Shown: positions 25,840 through 35,067, counted from the first letter of the stretch. The stretch is DNA of 64,000 bases from Desulfospira joergensenii DSM 10085 (GCF_000420085.1 NZ_ATUG01000002.1:2108001-2172000), one strand, 5' to 3'. The notes: generated by a model not told the origin, from the sequence alone. Numbers and translations: made by a program.

Positions 25840-26493
25840 CTAATAATTCCAATGGAACACCCCAAGACCCAGGATATTCATGACAATGGGAACCGCATAA
25901 ATAAAACCGATGGTGATGATCTTGGTCTTCATGGCTTTCCGTGTGATGACAAAGATGGCGGCGCAGAAAAAATGGAAATAGCCGATGAGAAAGATCAGCC
26001 AGACTCCTTGAAAGGACCTTTCCCAGAAAGGATACTCCCAGACCAGGTGACCTCCCATATTGAGAAAGCACTCGATAAATACGCTGAAAGCGGAATAGCC
26101 GATCGCCCAGAACCACATATCCGGAATCCCTAGGATCTTTGCTTTTCTGTCCGGATTCAGGGAATGATAGTAGACAATGCCCATGATGGAGAACATGAAC
26201 ATGATTTCAATGTTCCAGCCGACCAGGGTCCTCAGAGCCGTCTCCCCGGGGGTGGTCCAGAAGGCGGCCCGGCCCGAGAGCACCATGACCCAGGAATTCC
26301 AGGTCTCATTGAAAAAATCCATCCCGAATATGGTCAGGCCGGCAAGCACAGCATCCCAGTTCCGGGTCTGCCTGGCCTCCTTGATCTCCCGCGTATAGAT
26401 GTAGAAAACGATGGCCAGCAGGGGAATGACATACCATTTGAGCATGGACAGGTCCCTCAGGTTCTCAAGGGCTTTAATCGTGGCTTCAGTCAT
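25840..26493 (-). CDS. Polytopic membrane protein of unknown function
   Basis: 217-aa protein with about six membrane helices (for example WYVIPLLAIVFYIYT, IEIMFMFSIMGIVYYH, GVWLIFLIGYFHFFCAAIFV). Conserved-looking polar groups within helices include NETWNSWV and FIECFLNMGGHLVWEYPFWE, which could form a substrate or metal site. It is convergent with mobB and its upstream region borders the structured repeat. I do not recognise a characterised family. Confidence 0.8.
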   Translation of the reverse strand: MTEATIKALENLRDLSMLKWYVIPLLAIVFYIYTREIKEARQTRNWDAVLAGLTIFGMDFFNETWNSWVMVLSGRAAFWTTPGETALRTLVGWNIEIMFMFSIMGIVYYHSLNPDRKAKILGIPDMWFWAIGYSAFSVFIECFLNMGGHLVWEYPFWERSFQGVWLIFLIGYFHFFCAAIFVITRKAMKTKIITIGFIYAVPIVMNILGLGVFHWNY

Positions 26494-26596
26494 AATCGCC
26501 TCCTTTGGTTTGCAGGAATCAGGACCGGAACACCAGTCCGGTAAGATTCAACCCAACTGCCTCAAATATGCTTTTACAGCCTTTTTTGTCAACTCA

Positions 26597-27075
26597 AAAT
26601 CGGTATCAAGACCGCGCCGGTGTTTCCCTTTCAGCAAAGCCAGATACAGGTCAGAGGGATCGGCATAACCCGGCAGGGAGAGGCAAGGAGTGTTCCGCTA
26701 AATCATCTGCTCCCGTCCATGGGAGCAGATGAAGCTGAAAAGCCCGTGCTTTATCCGTCCTGGAATCTCGGTCTTTTAAGCCGCTTCAACCCCTTGCCTC
26801 CCCCTGCCTGACCCTCCTGGCAGGCTAAAAATCAATCCTCTTCAAAGGCCATGCTGTCGGGGAGGCTGTTGAGGGCCCTAGCGGAGACATCGGGTGGGAT
26901 TCTTTACAGGCTCTTGGCTGCGCTTTTCTGCGAAAAAGGGGAATTGTTTGAACGAAGTGAGTTTTTCCCTTTCGGAAAAGTGCTGATTAGAGCCTGTCAG
27001 AATCGTTCACCCTGCGGAGCTGCGGCTCTCAACAGCCGGAGTTGGAATGGTCTTTTTCTTTCGGATTTGTACTCT
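26597..27075 (+). repeat. Structured interspersed repeat, copy 2 (about 479 bp)
   Basis: Same-orientation homologue of 7324-7800. Arm 1 pairs 26674-26691 with about 26789-26806 and encloses the identical hairpin at 26704-26731. Arm 2 pairs 26898-26914 with 26989-27004. Differences between the copies fall mainly in loops or leave the arms able to pair, which suggests the fold matters. As with copy 1, an AT-rich, foreign-looking gene block begins immediately to its right. Confidence 0.75.
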
Positions 27076-27738
27076 ATAGATCGGGAAAAATTAATCCGCA
27101 GATTACACAGATGAACTCAGATAAAATACATGAAAATAATCTGCGCCCATCTGAGTTATTCACAGATATTCTCCAAGTATTCCTAACAATGACCTTTCAA
27201 AAAACGATAAGGTAAGGTTACTCTCCAATAAACCTGAATTTTGGTTGTTTGGCACAACCACCAGATCTTGTGGTTGGGCAATTTCAGAAAAAGCGATCAA
27301 TCATACCATAAGTGCACACTTGGACAGGATAAAATTGATTCAGGAATATTTAACTGATCGGCTTTTTACTCAGCCACATTTTCGAACAGGGGAATCTATG
27401 ACATTTTCTCGCACCGCCTGAAACTATGAATATAAAATCTCTTAGCACATCAATGATTAACGCAAAAACCCTGCCTGTTAAAGCATTATCTTCTGTTATT
27501 TATAGGCATTAATTACCCTCTATTGACATCAGTTTTATTATTCGATAAAAATTTTGGGTACTGTTACATCCTGTTCTTATTTTTTTTCATCTGTGCCGAA
27601 AAATGATATTCAATTCTGTCTGTAGAATTTTACGGTTCGTTTATATTAGCTTGTAATCTGTTGTGTTCATTAGGCAAACAGCTAATGATTTAACCATTGA
27701 TATTTCTTCAAAGCTTAAATGACATGAGGATAAATCAA
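27076..27738. other. AT-rich non-coding left edge of the subtilase island
   Basis: About 660 bases with no gene. At 27112-27160 a 9-base inverted repeat (AACTCAGAT / ATCTGAGTT) lies within the CGCAGATTACACAGAT-type sequence often seen in bacterial intergenic repeats. A possible sigma-70 promoter is TTGACA at 27523-27528 with a TAAAAA -10 at 27546-27551 (17-base spacer), about 190 bases before the subtilase ATG. Confidence 0.4.
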
Positions 27739-29502
27739 ATGAATAAAATAGATAGATACTTACTTTACAAAATGAAAGAGCAGAAAATAGAATCGTTCGG
27801 TGAAAATTCAAGGATAAACAATCTGATGATTCCATTTTTAATGAGAGTTAAATCAAAGGGATGGAAGCCTGAAGGTATTCCAGATCTCAAAATCATTTCT
27901 CGATTGGGTGTGGTCCTTGCCTGCCTGGGGTCACGCTCCACGTTATATGCATTAGAAGAAGATCAAGAAGTCATTTCAATAAATGCGAGTCGAGTAGGAG
28001 GAGGATTAGAATTAGATAAATCTAAACTATTTATTCAGGCAGATACTATTTTATCTCCACCACTATCTGAAAAAGGAGATCAATCAATTATAGCAATAAT
28101 AGATTCAGGAATTGATATTTTACATGAGGCTTTTATAGATTCAAGGGGTAACACCCGAATTTTGGAAATATGGGATCAAACCGATGATAGCGGTACCGGC
28201 CCTTTGCTAAAAAATTTAGCAGGATTAGGGCAGACTTTTGGAACCATTCATACCGAAAAAGATATTAATAAATACATAAAAAAGAATAACGTGCCCAATA
28301 ATTTGGGAAGAGACACAGATGGTCATGGGACACATGTTGCTAGCATTGCTGCAGGTAGTTGTAGTAAAACGTTTCCTGGAGGCGTCGCCCCTGAAGCTAA
28401 GTTGCTTATTGTTAAAACTAATAATTATATCAGAGTCAACCCAGGAGACCCAAAGAGTTTGGGGTATTCGATTGAACATCAAACAGCACTACAATATATA
28501 GAAGAATTTGCAGCTAAAATAAAATTACCAGTTGTAGTCAATCTGAGCCAAGGGATGAGTGCTGGGGCACACGACGGGAAATCAGCATTGGAAGCTTCAT
28601 TTGATTCCTTTTCTGGTTTTGGTAGAAAACGAGGGCGTATTATTGTGAAATCTGCTGGGAATGAAAGAGGTGAGGATGGTCATGCAAGACTGAAGCTGTT
28701 AAGCAACACAATAGATTTCTTGCAATGGGAATCTAAAGATGTGTATCGGCAGGAAGATTATATTGAGTTGTGGTTTTCTTCTTCGGATGAATTTGAATTT
28801 AGGCTAAAAGATCCAAATGGTAAGGTTTCTCCTGTATTACGGTCTGGCGACAATTTTTCTGATACTTTTAAACAATCAAATAATGAATTTTTTATGGAGT
28901 ATGAACGCTACAATTTGGATAACGGTGATAGCAAAGTGACAATTTCTATCCAACCTGGTCCAACAAGAGGTATACTGAAAGGAATTTGGGAACTTGAAAT
29001 TGAAAGCAAAAAAGTAAAAACAAACACGCCAATTGATGCTTGGATTGAGAGAAGGCATAAAAGACCCATTCGGTTTCGAAACTATCAAGAAAACGGGACT
29101 ACAATTAGTATTCCAGGTACTGCTGAGTCGATTCTTTGTGTTGCGTCTGTCCAAAATGAGAAAAAGCCCTTTATGGTTTCTAATTTTTCATCGCTTGGCC
29201 CCACAAGAGATGGAAGAGAGAAACCAGATTTATCCGCACCTGGTGAACTCATATGCGCCGCAAAATGTAACACTTATAGAGGGGTATGCTCAATGCAAGG
29301 TACAAGTATGGCCGCACCACACGTTTCAGGGGCAGTCGCTTTAGCTTTCTCATGTAAACAGAAAATTGATCCAAATACGGTCCCATCTGCAGCACAAATC
29401 CGTAAAATTTTGAAAGATACCGCTCAAAATTCAAGTGTGAATTTTTGTCAAAAAATGGGATTTGGCGTGCTGAGTGTAAAAGACTTTCTTAATTCGATAT
29501 AA
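27739..29502 (+). CDS. CspB-like subtilisin-family serine protease
   Basis: 587-aa S8 protease without a signal peptide, so apparently cytoplasmic. The start at 27739 is preceded by GAGGA. Residues 1-85 are a propeptide-like domain (IPFLMRVKSKGWKPEGIPDL, then VISINASR). The triad is complete: Asp122 in IIAIIDSGID, His196 in DTDGHGTHVASIAAG and Ser523 in MQGTSMAAPHVSGAVALAF; the oxyanion Asn is in IIVKSAGNERG. About 180 residues between Asn and Ser form a beta-rich insertion, as in the jelly-roll of clostridial Csp proteases. The neighbouring 29526 gene encodes a lone copy of its propeptide. Base composition is AT-rich, unlike the backbone. Confidence 0.92.
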   Translation: MNKIDRYLLYKMKEQKIESFGENSRINNLMIPFLMRVKSKGWKPEGIPDLKIISRLGVVLACLGSRSTLYALEEDQEVISINASRVGGGLELDKSKLFIQADTILSPPLSEKGDQSIIAIIDSGIDILHEAFIDSRGNTRILEIWDQTDDSGTGPLLKNLAGLGQTFGTIHTEKDINKYIKKNNVPNNLGRDTDGHGTHVASIAAGSCSKTFPGGVAPEAKLLIVKTNNYIRVNPGDPKSLGYSIEHQTALQYIEEFAAKIKLPVVVNLSQGMSAGAHDGKSALEASFDSFSGFGRKRGRIIVKSAGNERGEDGHARLKLLSNTIDFLQWESKDVYRQEDYIELWFSSSDEFEFRLKDPNGKVSPVLRSGDNFSDTFKQSNNEFFMEYERYNLDNGDSKVTISIQPGPTRGILKGIWELEIESKKVKTNTPIDAWIERRHKRPIRFRNYQENGTTISIPGTAESILCVASVQNEKKPFMVSNFSSLGPTRDGREKPDLSAPGELICAAKCNTYRGVCSMQGTSMAAPHVSGAVALAFSCKQKIDPNTVPSAAQIRKILKDTAQNSSVNFCQKMGFGVLSVKDFLNSI

Positions 29503-29525
29503 CGAGAAAAAAAACACACCTGCGT

Positions 29526-29759
29526 CTATTTGCTTGCTTCTATTTTAATGACGCGAGGATCTTGTTCAAGGGACCGTATTGAATCCAAACTGCCCGTGCA
29601 GGCCAATATTTTACCCATTTTGGAAAAAATTTTTAAATCAGGAATTTTTTTTAAAGGCTCCCAGTTTTTAGTTTCAACCTGTACTAAAAATGGAACAATA
29701 ATTTTACCAGGAAGGTTATTGTTTGTACATTTGTAATATAAATATTTATCCGTGATCAT
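29526..29759 (-). CDS. Stand-alone subtilase propeptide-like protein (candidate inhibitor or chaperone)
   Basis: 77-aa protein homologous to residues 5-85 of the adjacent protease: DKYLYYK, VPFLVQVETKNWEP, IPDLKIFSKMGKILACTGS and LEQDPRVIKIEASK align with DRYLLYK, IPFLMRVKSKGWKP, IPDLKIISRLGVVLACLGS and LEEDQEVISINASR. It has no protease domain and ends normally with a stop codon. It is encoded tail to tail with the protease, 23 bases apart. Subtilase propeptides fold against the enzyme and block its active site, so a trans-acting inhibitor or immunity function is the natural inference. Confidence 0.82.
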   Translation of the reverse strand: MITDKYLYYKCTNNNLPGKIIVPFLVQVETKNWEPLKKIPDLKIFSKMGKILACTGSLDSIRSLEQDPRVIKIEASK

Positions 29760-30250
29760 AGTACTCTATCTTTATATTAAAATCTTGATTTATCCATGCA
29801 ATAAATACGCCTAACTATTATGTTTTTTATAAGATATTATAATCAAAACACATTTAGCTTTCGTTGTTTTGTGAATTTAAAAAGTGGAAAGGAAAATCTT
29901 TCCACAATGCACTTTATTATTCCAATTATTGTAACATAAAGTATATAATTTGTCCGATTCATTCCTTTATCAAGGATAAAGTACAGCCTCAACTTTTTTA
30001 TATCTCAAAAATTTCAATCTTTTTTTGGTGTTTGTTCTTTTTGAATGAATTTAAAATATGTTTACACAATCTCAAAATACTGTTATTCAAATCTACATGC
30101 TTAATCGCTAATTCTTTAACGATAAAGACTTTTATATTCTGTTTGCTCCAGTTCGAATCCGTGTTTCTCGTGTATTTTGTCCCCTTGCTTGCTATGTATT
30201 GACGTCATTGCGAATAGGAAAGTTATCTTATCGGTGGAAAGGATTAATTT
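29760..30250. other. AT-rich intergenic region
   Basis: Very AT-rich, about 490 bases. It should hold the promoter of the minus-strand propeptide gene and of the plus-strand 30251 gene. A 112-codon frame (29864-30202) is rich in Phe, Ile and Leu as expected of random AT-rich DNA and lacks a ribosome-binding site, so it is not called. Confidence 0.4.
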
Positions 30251-30883
30251 ATGGCACGAACAGTCATCAGCAAAAAGGACGTGAAAGCATCGATAGAAAA
30301 AATATCACATGATTATAATACCTCTGTGTCGATTGAAAACAGGTTTATACCTATGATGAACACAGAAGACATCATGTGGACATGTAAATTCAGGAATGGG
30401 GTCATAAAGCGATTCAAATTTCCTATTCGTACAAGCCCTGAAGGCGAGAGTGTTAGTTACGAGGACTCAGAGGAAGGTTCTCAAAAATTAGCAAGTGAAG
30501 ATCTGGGGTTGAACAGTTCTCCAGAGATAATTTCTGAGTTACCTTTGGAACCAGATAAATACAAATCAAGACTCTTAAAATATATTCCTGCTGAGATAAT
30601 AGCTTTATATATGACTCTTGATTCGTTGATTCGATCTTTGGAAAAAACGCCAATAGGGATTTATTGGGTTATAGTGATTTTTTGTCTTGTAAGTACTTAT
30701 TTGTACCTTTGGCGTGTGCAAAAAGTGAAAAAGCAAGCTCAACTTTTTATTTCGGTAATGGCTTGCTTAGTTTGGATCTTTGCGATAGGGGGGCCCTTTG
30801 CCTATCTGAACTGGTATAATCCAGTTTATGGAGGTTTATTATTGCCAGCATATACTTTCTCGATAGCCATTTTCGAAGCCTGA
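30251..30883 (+). CDS. Membrane protein with soluble N-terminal region, island-encoded
   Basis: 210-aa protein. Residues 1-110 are soluble and polar (with an acidic SYEDSEEGSQ stretch); residues 115-210 hold about three or four hydrophobic helices (YIPAEIIALYMTLDSLI, IYWVIVIFCLVSTYLYLW, AQLFISVMACLVWIFAIGG). There is no signal peptide. It is AT-rich and lies inside the island next to the protease. A short soluble domain linked to a multi-helix module is a common build for membrane-disrupting effectors of defence systems, but no named family is recognised. Confidence 0.7.
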   Translation: MARTVISKKDVKASIEKISHDYNTSVSIENRFIPMMNTEDIMWTCKFRNGVIKRFKFPIRTSPEGESVSYEDSEEGSQKLASEDLGLNSSPEIISELPLEPDKYKSRLLKYIPAEIIALYMTLDSLIRSLEKTPIGIYWVIVIFCLVSTYLYLWRVQKVKKQAQLFISVMACLVWIFAIGGPFAYLNWYNPVYGGLLLPAYTFSIAIFEA

Positions 30884-31042
30884 GAATCTTTAGAATTTTT
30901 TGCAATAAACGTGTGCAATCTGTCTATTAGGGCTCGTGTTTTTTGAGATTAACCCAGATACAACATGTTGTATTCAGAGAACTCCGGTCAAAACGACATT
31001 TCATACCGGTGCTTGGTCTACTGTGTGGTAAATTGAAAAAAA

Positions 31043-32221
31043 TCATTTACTTTTGTCGGGCCAATGCCATGAAGGTTGATCCAATAACCCCTGATCCACC
31101 ACCTGCGTTTGACCCAGGCTTTTCTCTAATTGAAGTGAATTACATTCATTTGAATCTTCCAATGCGGCAATTAATCTGGTGGCATGTGAAATCACCCAAA
31201 CCTGAGTATTCTTTGCTGCCTGGATAATTAACCTGGCAAGTGCTGGAAGCAAATCGGGATGCAAGCTTGTCTCTGGCTCATTCAGTACCATCAGTGAGGG
31301 TGGTCTAGGTGTTAGAAGGGCGGCAACCCAAAGTAAATATCTCAAAGTACCATCTGACAATTCCGCCCCGGACAATGGCCTCAACAACCCATTTTGATGG
31401 AGGTTTACATTGAATCGCCCATCTTCTTGCACCGGAATGCTTAAGCTCGCACCCGGAAATCCATCGGCAATAGCATTTTCGAGTGCTGCGACATCTCCAA
31501 TCTCCATAATTGTTTGGAGAGCTGCTGCTAAGTCTCTTCCATCATGATGAAGAACGGGTGTGCGAGTTCCGAGCTGGGGTAATCTTGCCGGTGCTTCCGA
31601 ATCAGATCTAAAGTGATCATAGAATCTCCAGCTTTTTATCTCTTCTTTCATCGTTACTATTTCAGGTGCTTTTACAGGGTCAACCGCTTGACTGAAGATA
31701 CTTTCAAAACTGCTGGCGTGCTGCGTAATAACTTCCCAGCTTCGATTTGTTCGAACCTTTATTGCGGGCCCTGACCGATCAACTAACGAACTTGACGGTC
31801 GATATACATTCCCAGCCCAGATGCATTCCTGCTTTATTTCTGGGTCTAAAGCAAAAGCTGTTGGTCCCAAGTTTCCAGGAGTAGGCAATCCTAGTGAAAT
31901 GGAATAGCCGAATTCGTCGCCGGAAAAACCTAAGCGTAACCTGACAGCTTTTTTTTTCGGTCCTCCCTGAACCTTTACTTCTCCTTGACGCATCCGCTTT
32001 GTGATATTCTCTGGTCCGGCCCAGAATGTCGATTTTAGACCTCCTTCCCTAGCCAAAGAATTTATCACTCCACCTTGTGCTGTTTCAGATAATAATCTTA
32101 GCGCCTTGTATAAGTTTGATTTACCGCTGGCATTTTCACCGGTGATGACGTTTAGACTCCCAAAGGGAATAACTAAATTTAATAGAGATCTATAGTTTCC
32201 GATTGCGAGGGTTTTTATCAT
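31043..32221 (-). CDS. AAA_21-type ATPase (RecF/SMC-like ABC ATPase fold), single gene
   Basis: 392-aa ATPase: IGNYRSLLNLVIPFGSLN, Walker A ITGENASGKSNLYKALRLL, an ABC-type signature LSGAELSDGTLRYLLW, Walker B LMVLNEPETSLHPDLL and a histidine switch VWVISHATRLI. There is no TOPRIM or nuclease domain after the ATPase, so this is not an OLD nuclease such as GajA. Such stand-alone ATPases are frequent in defence islands, where they pair with separate effectors. It points left from the island's right edge; its base composition is closer to intermediate than the subtilase gene. Confidence 0.86.
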   Translation of the reverse strand: MIKTLAIGNYRSLLNLVIPFGSLNVITGENASGKSNLYKALRLLSETAQGGVINSLAREGGLKSTFWAGPENITKRMRQGEVKVQGGPKKKAVRLRLGFSGDEFGYSISLGLPTPGNLGPTAFALDPEIKQECIWAGNVYRPSSSLVDRSGPAIKVRTNRSWEVITQHASSFESIFSQAVDPVKAPEIVTMKEEIKSWRFYDHFRSDSEAPARLPQLGTRTPVLHHDGRDLAAALQTIMEIGDVAALENAIADGFPGASLSIPVQEDGRFNVNLHQNGLLRPLSGAELSDGTLRYLLWVAALLTPRPPSLMVLNEPETSLHPDLLPALARLIIQAAKNTQVWVISHATRLIAALEDSNECNSLQLEKSLGQTQVVDQGLLDQPSWHWPDKSK

Positions 32222-32573
32222 TCTGATTTAGCTATTTTAACGGATAATAAGTTTATCTGTGGTTTCCGTTTATTCTTCATGCCTATTTATCTATCGGGAT
32301 AACATGTTTAAAATCAATTTAAATTGAAGATTAACCATCCCTGACAACGAAAGGCAAGATAAATTTAATATATTAACGCCTTCCTCTGTTTAAATCCCGA
32401 AAAAGGCGAGCATTGTGTCTATCAAAGCTCAGATTTTCAATTTTAGCTCCATCACTACATCTGGGGATTGCTACTTCCCGATGAGGATTCAATTTTATAC
32501 ATTATTTCCCTGACAGCCCGGAAATATCAGAATTAAAATTTCTATTGCTGCTACAAGCAGCCGGAGAAAAAAA
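32222..32573. other. Intergenic region at the right edge of the island
   Basis: AT-rich sequence gives way to backbone composition at about 32500-32580. No gene seen. I found no third copy of the structured repeat here and no clear direct repeat marking an insertion end. Confidence 0.4.
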
Positions 32574-32600
32574 CGGCCGGTCCTGAAAAGGACCGGCCGC
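32566..32600 (-). terminator. Intrinsic terminator of the Mo oxidoreductase gene
   Basis: On the minus strand CGGCCGGTCC (32599-32590) pairs perfectly with GGACCGGCCG (32583-32574) around a six-base loop, followed by seven T residues. It lies about 45 bases after the stop codon of the 32644 gene. Confidence 0.85.
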
Positions 32601-32643
32601 TGGCAAAGAAGGGGCAGGAAATTGAATGGGCCTAACCCCGGGT

Positions 32644-34728
32644 CTAAGCTTTGGACACTTTGACAAAATGTTCCTGGTAGGCAATGGCTCCGCCTGCCTT
32701 GTCCCAGATATCCATTCCGCCTTTCATGAACTTGTTGTCGGCCAGGCCTTTGCCGAAAGCCCGGGATTCGGCTTCCAGGCGGTGGCCGAAACCGTGGATG
32801 ACAAAGACAGCCTCGGGGTGGATGATGTCCGTGACCTTGGCCTTAATGGTTTCCGTGTAACCGTCCTGGCTCACGTTGACCGTGTCCCCGTCTGAGATTC
32901 CCAGTTTTTCCGCCTCTTGGGTATGAATCCAGAGGACATTTTCCGGCATCTGCTCATAGAGCATGGGGTTGTTCACGGTGTGACCCTGGGTGTGGAGGGC
33001 GCACCGGCCAAAGGTTATCCTGAATTCGCCTTCCTCCGGCTTTTTCGGGGATTCATAGGGCTTGAGGGAAGGGATTCCGTTGTCTTCCAGTTTCTGGGAA
33101 ATCATTTCGATCTTGCCGCTGGGGGTCTTGAACTTATAATCCTGAAAATCCAAATATACGGGCTTTTCCGCCAGGGAGACCATTCCTTTTTCATCAAAAT
33201 CCTCTATGGTGAGGCCAGTGCCTTGAAGCTGGAAGTTCCAGACATCCTCCCGGGTCTCAAAGGCCAGTTCAGGCAGGTCCAGACGCTTGGCCAGGCCCGA
33301 GACGATTTCCCAGTCGGATTTGGTGTCATAGCAGGGATCCACGGCCCGGCGCCGGACAAAGAACTGGGGCTTAAGGGCATTTTTGGTGGCGATGATGCTT
33401 TCCCTCTCCAGATAGGGAGACAGGGGCAGGACAACGTCGGAATACCAGGCTGTGTCTGACCAGCTGAAGGTGACGGAAACCAGTAGGTCCAGCTTGTCCC
33501 ACATCTTTTTGACCCGATCCGGATCCGGGTATCCCATGAGGGGATCATGGCGGTAGGCGATATAGGCTTTGACCGGGTAGGGATCTTCGGTTTCCATGGC
33601 TTCAAAGAGCAGGTGGGCAAGGCCCGGCCCCTCTTCAAAGTGTTTGTATTTCCAGCCGATGCCGTCGGCCCGTTTTTCTTCGGGCTTGGGGTATAGATCC
33701 ATGAATTTTTTCAGGCCCTTTGCCCCCACATCTCCGGGCTTGCTTACAAAGGGAAGTCCGCCTTTGGCGCCGTAGGATCCCAGCAGGGCATTGATGATAT
33801 AGATGGAACGGCAGATATAAAAGGAGTCCTTATACCGGGCCGCCATCCAGCCCGGATGCCAGATCACGGCAGGGGCGGCATCGGCAATCTCCTTGACAAA
33901 GCTTTTCAGGGTGTCGGCCGGAATTCCGGTTTCCTGTTCCGCCCATTCCGGGGTGTAGGGAACCACAAACTGCTCCAGATCCCTGAAGCCTTCGATATAC
34001 TTTCTGACAAATTTATCATTGTAAAGACGCTTGTGGATCAGTTCGTGGATGACGGCCAGGTTAAAGGCATAATCGGTTCCCGGGCGGATTTTCATGAAAT
34101 TATTGGCCTTGGAGGCCGAGACATTGGAGCGGATGTCGATGACGGAAAGGCGGCATCCTTTTTCCATGGCATCCATGAGGTTGTTGACCTCCTGGACATT
34201 GACGGATTCAAAGATATTCCGGAACTGGAGGATCACATGTTTGCTGTTCTTCAGATCATAGGCCACGGCTTTTCTTCCCATCCCGGTGAGGGAAAGGGCG
34301 GAGTGCTGGACGTTTCTGGCACAGGAGGAGTCATGGTTGTTGTAGTTCGGGGTTCCCAGTCCTTTGAGGAATGCCCGGTGAATGTCCCGGAAAGGGCCTC
34401 CCCGGTCCGTAAAGGCGATGGCCCTGGCCCCATGGGTCTCCTTGATCTGTCCCAGACGGTCGGCCACATGGTCAAAAGCTTCTTCCCAGCTGGCTTTCCG
34501 CCATTTCCCCTCTCCCCGCTCTCCCTCCCGGATCAGGGGGGTCTGGGGGCGTTCATGGTCGTATATCAGGCCGGTACCGGCCGCGCCCCTGGGGCATACA
34601 GCGCCTTTCATGGCAGGGACATGGGGATTGCCTTCGATAAAGGACACCCGGCCATTTTGAACCTGTACTTTGATGGGGCAGCGGACCGTACACATGCCGC
34701 ATACGCTGAAAACAGAACTTTTTGCCAT
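32644..34728 (-). CDS. Molybdopterin (bis-MGD) oxidoreductase, DMSO-reductase family catalytic subunit
   Basis: 694-aa catalytic subunit. An N-terminal [4Fe-4S] motif uses Cys10, Cys13, Cys17 and Cys45 (CGMCTVRC..VCPRG). The probable molybdenum ligand is Cys136 in HDSSCARNV. Further family motifs are DIRSNVSASKANNFMKIRPG, WYSDVVLPLSPYLERES and the C-terminal bis-MGD-binding GDTVNVSQDGY. It resembles the thiosulfate/polysulfide-reductase (PhsA/PsrA) branch in length and motifs. There is no Tat signal, so it is cytoplasmic, and no small subunit is adjacent; the ferredoxin and flavoprotein genes at 12542-16835 are plausible partners. The substrate cannot be assigned. Confidence 0.9.
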   Translation of the reverse strand: MAKSSVFSVCGMCTVRCPIKVQVQNGRVSFIEGNPHVPAMKGAVCPRGAAGTGLIYDHERPQTPLIREGERGEGKWRKASWEEAFDHVADRLGQIKETHGARAIAFTDRGGPFRDIHRAFLKGLGTPNYNNHDSSCARNVQHSALSLTGMGRKAVAYDLKNSKHVILQFRNIFESVNVQEVNNLMDAMEKGCRLSVIDIRSNVSASKANNFMKIRPGTDYAFNLAVIHELIHKRLYNDKFVRKYIEGFRDLEQFVVPYTPEWAEQETGIPADTLKSFVKEIADAAPAVIWHPGWMAARYKDSFYICRSIYIINALLGSYGAKGGLPFVSKPGDVGAKGLKKFMDLYPKPEEKRADGIGWKYKHFEEGPGLAHLLFEAMETEDPYPVKAYIAYRHDPLMGYPDPDRVKKMWDKLDLLVSVTFSWSDTAWYSDVVLPLSPYLERESIIATKNALKPQFFVRRRAVDPCYDTKSDWEIVSGLAKRLDLPELAFETREDVWNFQLQGTGLTIEDFDEKGMVSLAEKPVYLDFQDYKFKTPSGKIEMISQKLEDNGIPSLKPYESPKKPEEGEFRITFGRCALHTQGHTVNNPMLYEQMPENVLWIHTQEAEKLGISDGDTVNVSQDGYTETIKAKVTDIIHPEAVFVIHGFGHRLEAESRAFGKGLADNKFMKGGMDIWDKAGGAIAYQEHFVKVSKA

Positions 34729-35067
34729 TGTTGCTCTCCTTAATAAATTCCTTGGCTGAAGTTTTACCTAAGGTTATATTTTATATAGCCTTTAATCTAA
34801 AATCATCATCACGAGTCATCATGGATATATAAGCCAGAATCATGCCAGTCTCTGATCCCGGCTTTAATTCCCATGAAGAGTGTCCGGGTTCAGGTCAGCC
34901 CGCAAAAGAAAGGTTTTTGGCTTATTCCGGATCCCGGGAAAAAGTGCAGTAAAATTACTGCATCGCATATTTTTTGTTGCGTGATCGATTTAGATCTTGA
35001 CTTTGCATTCCATTATCGGGATTGATGGGAAAAGATCAATCGATACACAAGGAGCCCGGGATCTGAA
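34729..35067. other. Divergent promoter region with small palindrome
   Basis: About 340 bases between the oxidoreductase and MBL genes. TGCAGTAA (34945-34952) is inverted at 34955-34962 with a two-base spacer, a possible operator about 105 bases before the MBL gene. No other signal is clear. Confidence 0.4.

Noticed and set aside
30147-30175. GTTCGAATCC tRNA T-loop-like sequence, possible tRNA or attachment site
   Set aside because: No acceptor, D or anticodon stems can be built upstream and no second copy at the island's other edge was seen; probably coincidence.
29864-30202. 112-codon frame in the AT-rich island
   Set aside because: No ribosome-binding site; the Phe/Ile/Leu-rich product is what random AT-rich DNA gives.
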